Part shown: positions 14,701 through 26,700 of the stretch, one piece after another | Layout of the letters: every line of letters begins with the position of its first letter | Numbering within the stretch: the stretch's first letter is position 1 | Assembly: GCA_008973525.1 (NCBI GenBank) | Contig: WACJ01000380.1 | Coordinates: 124,001-188,000, forward strand | Reading direction: 5' to 3' | Source of the DNA: Stenopsyche tienmushanensis | Taxonomy: Eukaryota > Arthropoda > Insecta > Trichoptera > Stenopsychidae | Length of the DNA: 64,000 nucleotides | Position numbers and translations under genes: made by a program | Notes under the pieces: generated by a model | What the model saw: the letters and a program-made list of their open reading frames with translations, nothing else | Database searches by the model: none | What the model was told of the DNA's origin: nothing

Positions 14701-17700
14701 TTTTTCTTGGTTTTTTTTTGAAATTGGACGACTCATTTGTGTTTTTTTTTTATAATGGATAACGCGCCAGCATCGAGTAGCCTTGGTAAGTTTGTATTCC
14801 TGTCGAAGCGTTGATGAGTAAGAGGGTTGTGGGGGGTATGTTTTAGGGGGGCCCGCGGGGGCACGTACCCGGGCGCGGGGGCGAGCGGAGCAGGCAGGGG
14901 CGCAGCGCCCGCGGCTTGCGAGCAGCGTTGGGGCCGTCGCTTGTAGAACTCCACTTCGTCCACTGTCCAAACGGCACCCTTCACGTTCTCCACGCGAGCG
15001 AAACACTTGTGGAGAGACAGATTGTGGCGCACTGCATTCTGTGCGCAACGTCATTCATTGGACACGAAGGATAATACAAAAAGATATTTTCAAATTTGGG
15101 ACCATCTCTTGGGACGGCTGACTTCATCCGCATATTTTTAAACACTCAGAAAATCTGCCAATTCTTCAAGCTAAGCGCTAACTTGAACGCCGAAGACTAA
15201 TAGACTTTGGGCGGTCCGGTCTTTTCCTGTCCATCAAAGACTCGGTCTCCTAGCGTGCTCTAATGCTATAATGCATCCCGTTCATGGAAATCTTATTTTT
15301 TTTTTAGCAATCCCAATGTATTATGTATTTTTTCATGCATTTATATTAATCGAGGGCCTATATTGTTGGTTTTTTAAGTAGAAAACAGTATAAAATACAT
15401 ATTTATAATCCAACTAAGGTTGATTATTTACAGTTACGACACTTGGCCTCAAATCAGATTTGTAAATTTCGATCAATATCAATATCAAACACATTTTTTT
15501 TCTAAACTTCGAACCAACTTCGGTATTATCATAACGAACGTCAATAGTCCACAGATTATATGCAAATATTTGCGAAAAAGATCCATGTACAAACTTACAA
15601 ATAACACAGACACAAAACATAATGTTTTTTACATGTTCCGACGCGAAATATATAAATAAATGTGTTTCAATACGAATTTAAATGTAAATCGATCGTCTTC
15701 CACAACACAATCATAAATAAAAACAAAAAAGCAGACCTTGGACGTCTCAAAGACCTCAATAGAATTGTTCGAATAGAGAAATAAAACCCAAAGAGAAAAA
15801 TGAGCGCTTTTAGCTTGAACAATTGGCAGAATAATCGATATCAATTTATATTCACAATGTTAACTTATTACAATTCCACTCGTTGTATACAAAAAAAATT
15901 AAATTAAAACATATTGCATTTGATGTTTCAGATTAAAATAATCAGCGACGGTTGACAACCTCTGCGAAAAATGACCAATTGAATCAGCATTCGTGACAAA
16001 TTTGCATGCAATTATTTAATAATTATTGTAATCTGTAACATCATGCATTTAAATATACTTTGATGATTGGACATTTGAGTATATAAAATAAAAATATCAG
16101 AGATCTGAAATACACAATGAAAAATTATTACAGTGATCGTTCAGCATTAAGAAAAATTACATGGAATCGAAACGCGTGAAGATTTTTTTTTAAAAAAGCA
16201 TATTCTTAAGCACACATTCGGTCGGGCATAAATTCAGCTTTCAGAGTATCCATCCATATTTGTTATTCAAATATTGCGACTGATTGACAAATTGTATATG
16301 TTACCTTCCACGTAGCGGCGTTTCTTCTGAAATAGCAGAATGTGTTTTGGAACCAGTTGTAGATTTCGTTTAGGGTCAGTTGCTTATCTGGAGATTCGAT
16401 GATAGCCTATAAATAAAAATATATGCATATTAACGGGTCATGGCAAGAGCGCCGACGGGTTCGAGGTTCGAACTCGTGCAGGATCTGCAATTTCATCCGC
16501 AAAACTCACGTGGAATCATAGAAGAGCTTGCAAAAGACGTGACGATAATTACACGATTTAAACCAAAAATACAATCAAATTTTAATATATATATATATAT
16601 AGCCTTATTTCAGTGCTATTGTGGGCATTTAATATGACAGCATTTAAGAAAAAACGTGCGATTTGGAGCTAAAAATGTCAATTATGAAGTTACGTCTCAA
16701 AATCAATAATATAAAGCCAAATTTCGGGACAGGTGATTTAACCTTTTATGGAGTTCAGTCGCGTATTTGCGATCGAATTCCAGTGATTCAGAAAGAGCAT
16801 TCTGACTAGCTATATTGGCTATATTAACAAGGATGTATCCTAATCTCGCGGCAGAAATAAATGTTGAAGAGGAGTATATATTAGGTTGTCCCAACGACAT
16901 AATAGCCAACTTTTTTTGAAGAGACTTATCACTGGAGATGAAAGTTGGATACTTTATGAGAATATCCAACGTAAACGGTCTTAGACCAAGGGTACAGAAG
17001 CTTTAACTGTAGCTAAACTTGGCCTACACCCAAAAAAAGTTTTGCTATGTATTTGGTGGGACTGGAATGGGTTAGTTTATTATGGGCTACTTCAGCAAGA
17101 TGAAACGATCAATTCAACAAAATATTGTTTCCAACTAGACAATCTAAAGGATGCAATTGCCAGAAAACGTCCAGAATTAGCGAACAGACGAGGCGTTGTT
17201 TTTCATCACGATAACGCCAGGCCTCATGTGTAGTACCATTATCAATATTTTGCCAACAAACCTGCGAAATTTTAGCAAGAAGGCACTATGAGGCTTCCGG
17301 AGAGATGGAGAAAGATAATAGAACAGAATGGATCATATATTATTTAATAAATTTTGATGTGATACAAATTAATGTTAATTTTTTTTCTTAATATGAAATC
17401 GAAAGAAACTTATGGGACACATCGATTTCAAGTGTTTATGTTCAGGCAAAGAAATTAACGTGTTTATTTATTTAAATACAAGCTTCATACACGCTACATG
17501 ATCCTGATAGATAAGTGGATTTGTACGGATGATAAGTGGTGGATATACGAATATAGTATCTAAGTCTACTTCTTAATACATATGCCAAGAGTTTGAACGT
17601 TTCATTGTATTTAATGTATTTCAGTACGAGAGGTTTGAACATTGCTGTGGAAAACTAGACTTATCCAAAGATAGTCCAAGATGGCTCCCGAGAATGATGA

Positions 17701-20700
17701 TTAGTTTTGAAATCGACAGATTTAATATCAAAATAAATCAGAACTGCTCTGGAACTATTGTCCATCGTAGAGATTTTGAATCTAAAATTAGGTTATTCCA
17801 ATAAAAATACAAGATTACTTTCATCCCTCAAATTATGTTATGATACGACAAAGGACTCTTATTACCCACGCCATAAAATAGTATCATAATTAGGGAATCC
17901 AATCCCGGGATCCGGGATCCCGGACAGTTTTAGGTACTTAAGAATCCCGGGATTAGAAAACTTAATCCCGAAAATCCCGGGATTGAAATTTTTATCTAAC
18001 AAAAACACCTCACCAACACGATGAAGGCTACTAAATCGAGATATTCCCGACGAAATCTGGACGCTTGGAAACAGTGGCGTAATTACTAATTAGCGAACTT
18101 AGGCGGCGCATAGGAGCAGTGATTGTCTAATCTATGTATACATATATAGGGTACATGTATGTTTTTCAAATTGTTATAGTAACCTTTCCCTACCGGTGAT
18201 GTATTTACTACACCTCGGCTCTAATAGTGGGAATATCGATATGAAATATAATAGATACGGGGTTCAGATTTTTTGTATTCCTCCGTAATATAATTACAAA
18301 TCACATCAAAGTATTATAGTATATAAGTATTCATCTGCAGCGACGGAAATAAATAATTTGTCGGGAAATTGGGAATTTTGCGATTTTTAGTCAGCAGAAA
18401 AGAATTTTATCAGTCACATTGATGGTGTTATACGAAAATGAGGGCTCACGCAGTCATCAACTCGAACTAGCATTTAAATATCTGATGAAGATACCTCCAA
18501 CGAGTGTGGAAGCTGAGCGTGCATTTTTAGCAGCAAGTTGTCTGACTTCCAAAATCAGATCCAGACTAAATGACGAAACACTAATGTTTAATGTTAATGT
18601 TACTTCGGGCATATTTTCAAAATAATATTTGAATTTTTTAGTGTTTTATTTATCTATTTTTGAATTGTATTTTTATCTTTTCTTAAATAAATAAAATTCT
18701 TTGGCATTCAAGTGATTTTTTATGTCGAATAAATGGACTGATTAGTAATTTTTGATCAAATTCATCAAGGTCATTTCTTAAAATATTGAAAATCCCAATC
18801 CCGGGATCCCGGGACTGGTCCCGGGATTGTATAATGAAATCCCGAAATCCCGGAATTGAAATTTTGGCTCGGGATTGGATTCCCTAATCCCAACAGATTC
18901 AGGTGTAAATGGGAGGTATTTTTTGAATTGTTGTATTTTTATTTGAAGATTAGTTCAAGCTATCGTCTTCAGAGTTTTAAAATCGAAGAAAAAAAGGCAT
19001 AGTCTTAATTGCATTACACTAAAAGGGATGAATTGCATAGCATTGATAGACAAAAATGAAATAGAAAATGGGTCTCCTTGATCATTTCCATGGCCCTCAT
19101 TTTATATGTTTTTTTAGTTTAAATTACCGGGTATCATATTCTATATGCAGAGACTTCAATAGGGACGCTCGAAATTTATTAGGATATAGCGGCCATATTG
19201 TTCAAGCAATATCTATCAAATTTATTGCGAATAGTTTTGTGGCATGTATATGGCAAATTACCATGAGAAGTTATAACATTGAACAACGTGTAAAAATCAT
19301 CAAATTTTATTTTCAAAATCAGGGCTCCGCTCAAGAAACATTTCGCCATTTCGCAAATTTAAACAACCCTTAGTCTTCTTTGGAAAACTTCGTTTCATAA
19401 TGAGAGTTTGTAATCGTTCAGTAGACATGTTCAGGTATAACATCAGATCAAGAGGCGCTCATTCGTCATATCAGCGATCCGAAAAACGGACCGATTAGAC
19501 ATACAAACTTTATGGCCACTCCGTCCTCTTTTAGGACTTTTTACAGTGTTATCTATGATCTTAGATGTTAGATACTTGCAACGGGCGCTTCATACCCTTA
19601 TTACGGCTCTGGTATGGACAAACAAAATCATCTTTGGTGAGCAAATCGATAATTAGCAAATTTTAACATTTTTTTACGGTTTCAAATATTTTTTTATATA
19701 GAAACATTTTGATAAATTCCTCCACAAACGCCGGTGTATTTATAATATGACGGTAGGCTAAGGTTAAGGTACAATTACAACATCGTCGATGACGCGTCAA
19801 GTTATTTATCTGAAGCAGATAATAAAATGTCAATTACGAATCAATGACATTAACACAAGCCACAAACATAATCACAACACACTAACTGCGGGGGCACTTC
19901 GCACGTATCGGTCGTAAAAACTTATATTTACATAAGGTTAAAATAATATAAAAAAAAATTAATATCAAATATAGTACTCACCAAGTATTCCACGTTTAGG
20001 CATCAAATAGTTTTAAAAGTCCCTATGATGCTTTTAAATTACGCCTAACACTTACAAATACGTATTTTTCACAAATTGTCACAAACCGTTTATGATTTTA
20101 ATATTTAAAAATGTTTTAAAAGCCAGAAAAGCTTGTTAGCTCTTTGCGGTCCTATGTCGAGTCTGGCTCGACATTTTGTTTCTACATTTTTTTCCCCCAC
20201 TAAGATTTAAAATCATGTGTTTTTTTGCGTATTATGTTTAGGACAGTATTTGGAAAGGAATATTGGTACCATACCATACATTAATTTTGAGAGATATCAT
20301 ACATTATCTAAAAGATAGCGCAGTTCATAAAAATATGCTTCCCGCAGTTATCGTGTTAAAACAATATGATTACCTGTCGGATGAGAGAAGCATAGGTAAA
20401 AGGTGGTCGCACATCAGCATTCTTGTAGAACTCCCGATTTCGTTGTATTTCTGCGAATTGAAAGAATAAATATAAATTATCATCCGATCGATGGATGCGT
20501 CCTTGCAGAAACGATCAAAGAATAGAATCATATTAACCTTTTCGGATCCAACTTATTTTCCAATCTGTTCTTCTATCGGTCCAATTACAAAATTGCGCTT
20601 TGGTTAGTTAAGTGACGCAAAGGAAAAAAAACGCTTCATTGAAAAAAGTGTATATAAATTACAAATTTGTTTTCAATAATTCAAACTACGAATGCCTTTT

Positions 20701-23700
20701 TTAATGATATTTATCGAGATTCTATTCAATGTCTCCGTCGACAGTGCAATTTAAAGTCGCACATATTTTGAAGATGTATCGACTCTATTCGATAGTTTTG
20801 AAAGAAAAGAAAAAGACATTGGACCAGAACTGGAATAGCCTAATGCCGGACGTCATCCGACATAGGACCCGAAAGGGTTAAAATATCTTAAAAAATGCAT
20901 CATGTTTACCTTGTTGCACATCTAATCCTGCTCTTTCGAGCATGTAGGGAAGACCTGAATCGTTTTGCAGAGAACATGAATATAATTACGAGCCAAATGC
21001 AAATACAACAACACATATATGAAAGGATGATGACTATTCGACACTTGGACGATGGCACCGTCTAAAAATACGACCATGGGGTTTAATCAAATCCGACCCC
21101 CGAATAAAAATAAAGCAAACACGCTCTCGTCGAGGGATAATTTAGATTGTAAATGTGACCTTTGAAATTTCAGCTGAATCGTTCACATGAATGTTTATTC
21201 TTGAATTTTTTCCTATACATCTATAAAAACGAGAATTCTCATGAAACTCAATGTAAATAATAATTATAATATTTATATCACTGTATACATATAGTGTGCT
21301 TAAAAAATACTAAGTTTAGCTTATGATTTTCCATGTTTAAATATTCCCACAAGGTGAGACTGCGATCTCATCGAATTCCATCGACATTTAAATCATGGAC
21401 TGATTCGTAGTCTTCTACATAAAATAAGCATTCCAATTCGATGGATGCGAATTCCACATTATTATGATTTGCCTAATTTGAAAGCTTTGGAATGGATCAA
21501 AACGGAATAAAATATACGATTGGATGCCCAAAGAGACGTTTGACTTTTTTTGTGCGGTAAAGCGCACAAAAAAAGCTAAGACTTTCATAGAAAAAGTGAA
21601 GATGCGTTCCATGGATTTTAAAGGCCGCATAACTTTGAAACGGCTATATAAAATATATCCAAAATCGCATAAAAAAAATTAAAAAATAACATTTTTGGTA
21701 ACATTTAAAGAGCGTCTTGAATCATTAGTAAAATTACAAGAATGTCTGACATCTGGCATCTCAAATGCCAAACTTCCACTAGATAAATATTAATTATTTT
21801 ATTAGGGTGTCCCATAAGTTCCTTTCGTTTTCATATTAAGAAATAAATAACAATCTGAAGGGGTAATATCTGGAGAGTATGAAGGATGAGGTAAAACATC
21901 CCAGTCAAATGATAATAATTTATTTCTGACGAGCAAAGACACATGAGGCCTGACGTTATCGTGATGAAAAACAACGCCTCGTCTGTTCGCTAATTCTGGA
22001 CGTTTTCTGGCAATTGCATCCTTTAGATTGTCTACCGTTTACATTGGATATTCTCATAGAGTATCCAACTTTCATATCCAGCGATAAATCTCTTCAGAAA
22101 AGGTTGGCTATTATGTCGTTGGAGAAGAAGATTGAAGTTTATTTGAGTCAGTCAGTTCATGAGGAAGCCACACATCTGAACGATCGATGTAGCCCAATTT
22201 TGTATCGCGGGTTTTCTTCAACCATGGCTATGATTAGGCCTGTGTTCATTTGCGAAAGAAACTTGTGGGACAACCTAATATTTCGATACGTTCTCTTTAT
22301 GGAATTAAAAATAAAGGAAAAAATGTTTTTTAAAAAAACCGCATAACTTCGAAATCGTACAAAAAAAATCGCACAAAAAAAGTTTTGTGTGTAATTCGAT
22401 TTCAGATATTTGTATCCATAGATCCCAAAAATACGAATGTATTATCGTGATTATTTTCTCATACATTGAGATTATGACGTATATGGCGCACTGAAGATTT
22501 AAAATCCAAGTTTCCCCACAAAAGATGTGTTAAATTCGAGGCGATTGCTATGGATTTAAAAATCATAATTAAAACAGTGATTTGAAAAAAACGCGCTTAA
22601 TTATTATACTTGAGATGAATCCATTTTATTATTTTCCGAGCGTTCCCATGGATAAACGAACGACGAAAGACGCATTTGCTTTATGAATATAATTCGAGCG
22701 TTATCGTTGTTTTATTGGTTTTAAACGAGAATGAAAGGAACACGTGTTAGTTTTGATAAATTCTTAAACGTTGCATTGAGCTTTATCTGGTGCAAAATCG
22801 GTCGTTAAATGAGCAAGAATCGATACGCAGCCGTCGTCTTCGGAGGTCGAAGATCATCAAACTCTTCGATAAAACGACGTCGGTATAATAATGAGCGTTG
22901 GATATTGCCGTGAATGTGATGCAACAATTACAAAGTGCGTATGTGAAAATGTGCACGCGACGATGGACGAGGGATGGTTTCGAGCATGATGCGATGAGGA
23001 TATTCAACATAGACAGGACGTACTAAGAGAGTGGGGCTGACCTCCAGCTATGGAGACTCCGGTCTTGTCGCTGACGCGGCGGCGTATCGGTCCGGCGGGA
23101 GACGGCGCGCGCGAAGATCCTCCGGAGACTGAAGAGCCTGCTCGTGAACACAAGAATGAATGAATGAATGAAGTTTGAAGGTCGATCTTGGATGAGCTGG
23201 AATAGTTGCGGCAGTACCTGGCAATTGGGGCTTCGCAGTGAGCGGGGTGGGCGCGTGCTGCGCGTGCTGGGGGTGCTGGGGATGCTGCGGGTGATGCGGA
23301 GGATGCGGAGGCGGAGGGGCGCGCTCCTCGCGCTCGGCACGCGCCGCGTGCAAGTGTCGAGTCATCGCGCGCAGCCTGTCGCGTTCTCGTCTCAGCTGAA
23401 GCTCCAGCTGGGCCACCACCTGCTGCTGGACGCGCGCCTGGGCTGCAGACCGATCGTCCAAGGCGTGGGCCCCACTCAGATGCCTAAACACACCAACCAC
23501 TTATTACCCATCCGCCGAACGACTGGGACATCGCACGACGAACGACCCTCATTCGAGGCGATCTCAGATAACGAATTAGCCGATGCAAGCACACAAAGAC
23601 GATTCGTCGCTCGGAATAAATAACACATTCGGACGATTCAATTTTCAACAAAGAACGCTTTTCGCCGATCGAGGCAATATATCGCTTAAAAACACATTTA

Positions 23701-26700
23701 ACCCATAAAGCAGGTCCGTAAACAAGGATAGAATTTAAACGACCGATAAAACCATTCAGCTGAAGATACGCGTTATTAAAATTATCGCCCGGAAGAGCGC
23801 CGAGCTAACAAAAGTGCCCAGAAAACAAGACACAACAAAAGATAGCCCGTGGGTTTGGCGTCGAAAAATACAGGGAAAGCCAACTCCTGTCGAATCAGCG
23901 TTTCATTTAAAATTACACTGCTTCATCCGGATGAAGATTTTGACAAGTGAGGTAGATGCGTTAAAAGCGAATAAAAAATATCGGGTATTGTGGATGAAAA
24001 CCAGCTGAAAATATGACCAAAACAAGACGGAACCAAATGTCTTGTTTCTAAAACTGTCTTAACACTAACTGTACCGAGTGCGAATTTCTATACCTTAGCT
24101 CTGAACCTCAAGTACTCCTTTGCAGGATGATCGCGTATTTGCGAGCGAATTCCAATGATTCAGAAAGAGTTATTGTACGTTGAGCTCAGAGAGATACAAA
24201 GACGGATAAAACGTAACGCAGCTCCTATTAGCGTAAGAAAATCTTCAATTCGATGCAGAGTCAATTGTAAATAAGCACTGTTGATAGCATACAAGACCAT
24301 GTCATTTTTTTACATAAACAATACACAAAAAATCGATTAATTTGCTCCTGCTTTACAAAAAAATTATAATCGGACAAAAACTCATTCAACACTGTCGATA
24401 GCACACAATATTCGATCATTTCTTTGCGTAAACAAATAACAAACTTGAAATCGAAATCATTATCAGTCGATAAATTTGGGTTAACGATCTATACAATCGT
24501 GCGATGCAAGCGGGGAAGCTTTCCGTCTCTGTCTCGCGAACTGCAATACGTTCTCTCTCTGTCTCTGTCTGTCTCCGCGCTCAATGTATAAGAATGCTCT
24601 TTCTGAATAAATGAAGGGGGGGTCCCAGGCCCTGGGATAGTACTCCTTTAGGCGTTAACCTAAATTCATCGACCAATAATAATGTGTGAATGATAAAATA
24701 AATCGATTTCAAGTGTATTGTTTATGTTTACTTGAAGAAATGATCTAATATTTTATGTTATCGACAGTGTTTATTTATTTAACTCGTTCGTCGCTGCGTC
24801 CACCAGGATATACTAAAGAGACATACAATGTCATAAACCCGATAATCATTAAAATTGATCGTCAATGCTAAACAAACACAATATTCGTATGTATTTAATA
24901 ATTTTGATGAAAATATCAATGCATGTTGGAAATATTGTCGTATGCAATCGACGAGAAGGCTTTAAGGATGTATCGATTGAAGATGTTTGATCAAGTTCTC
25001 GGCGAACAGCAAATACTGGGAATTGTTTGAGCACATTGATTCCATGTCAATTCAATACGACGAAGAAGAAATTCATCCAACTGTAAATTTAATTCCAAAA
25101 AAACCTTCACCTATCGAATAAACTCATTAAACCAGGAGTATTTTAAAAACTGTATGTTGGATTTTAATAAAATACATATAAAATGAAGATAAGTGATACG
25201 CAATGAGCGATCCATTTTGAGAGATTTATGACCTCTGAATCTGTGTACGAAATGCGCCAAAGCATCTTTTTTTTGAATTGAGTTATCAAAGTGATTTCTT
25301 GGGTGTATCTTCCATTTTGTCACGTTCCCCGTATCTTTCATTCGATTATGCACAGCGATGCGAAACAATTCCAGACTATTTAAAAATATCATCATTTAAG
25401 CGCCAAACAACCGATGGTTGAGCCCACCTGGGTCGAAGAATTTGTAAATGAAACGAGGAATCCGTTTGTTTCTCGCCAAAACAAACAATATCGCGAACAA
25501 TATATTTATGGCGGGGGAGTCATAGAAAAGAATCGGTAGGGGGATCTCTCCATGTTTTCTATATCATATGGCATTCAAATTGTGTATTTTATACAAACAC
25601 AATATGCGAAGCGTATCGTTTCGGCCTGACCTCGATTTCCTGGACATTCAATTCGACCACAATGGACCGTGACATCCTTAATCCTGACCTCCTATTTACA
25701 CTTATGATCTGGAAGCGCCCTCTTTGCGAGCGGACTCTCGGTAAACACAGCGATGGATGGGGGCTCATTTTTCAGGAGCTTTCCGGGTGTTTATATTTAT
25801 TGCAAGGAACAATTTGCGGGATTGGCTCACTTGAGAAACGCTTGGAAGTCGTCGCAGAGCGCTTCGCATCCTGGCCATTTGCAGACGCCATGGCCGAAAA
25901 GCGGATGCGCCGTCTCCTCGTCGGAGTTCACCTCCGGGCCTCCGGAACCGAACACCATCGAAGACAGCAGACCTGATGTTATAAAACGAGCCTAGTTATT
26001 GATCCATCGATGTTTTCAATGGTTTCAAGGATAATTTGTTGGTGAAAATTTACCGTGTGCGGGAGCTGGGGGTGGTCTTGGAAGTCCATGAAGTAAATAC
26101 TGTCGCTGTGCAGCTTGAAGTTGCTGCACGAGCTGTTGTTGTGCTCCCAATTGCAATGAACCTATTATAATATTCATATAGATTAAACTACTACTTATCC
26201 ATATCACTAATGCATTTGGGATGAAGCGTGCATACCTGGTCCATCAGGAGCACCGTGCAATGCATGCCCTTGCAACAAACTCAGCTGCAATTGATCCTGA
26301 AGTCTCTGTGCGGCTTGTTCCATCTGCCGTTTATTCAACTCCGAAGATATCTGCAAATGATGCTATCGTTCATGCTGTCCATAATCTCGATGAAAATCGA
26401 TCATCAACACTGCCGACAGAAGTTTTAAGCTGTTACCTGCTTGTGCATGTGGTGTTGTTGCAAGAAGCGATGTTTCATAAGGGCTTGCAACTGTGCCGGT
26501 GCAAGCAGCGGTTGGTCCAGCAGCTGTTGGACAGCATAGAGATCTGCCGGTTGCGGAGGAGGCGGTGGCGGAGGAGACAGAGAGGGTGGCGGAGCCTGAT
26601 GCGGAGGAGCCGACCCGCTCGCCGCTGATGATGGCGGCGGCGAGCGGGATGGCGGAGAGCCCCCCGGCGATCCACCTGTTCCTGGGGAGCCACCTTCGGA

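Larger units (their letters stand above)
11122..14868 (-). other. FoxP intron between the two alternative forkhead exons
   Basis: Mostly AT-rich. It holds a GC-raised block at about 11845-12010, a block at about 12700-12910 with normal-complexity sequence that could be conserved non-coding DNA, and simple repeats (CA-type at 12473-12494, TA at 13080-13098, CA at 14599-14612). In the exon-B isoform the whole stretch together with exon A is removed. Splicing choice between A and B must be decided from signals in or near this interval. Confidence 0.5.

Noticed and set aside
14626..15054. Second frame across forkhead exon A, 142 codons
   Set aside because: It is out of frame with the clear forkhead coding and Arg/Pro-rich only because of the GC-rich exon.
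22783..23010. Possible FoxP exon with [10 protein letters not shown], like the RRRxSD linker of some FOXPs
   Set aside because: No usable donor, a stop shortly after, and exons 23218 and 20954 already join in phase.
23168..23623. Plus-strand frame of 151 codons
   Set aside because: Antisense shadow of the FoxP leucine-zipper exon.
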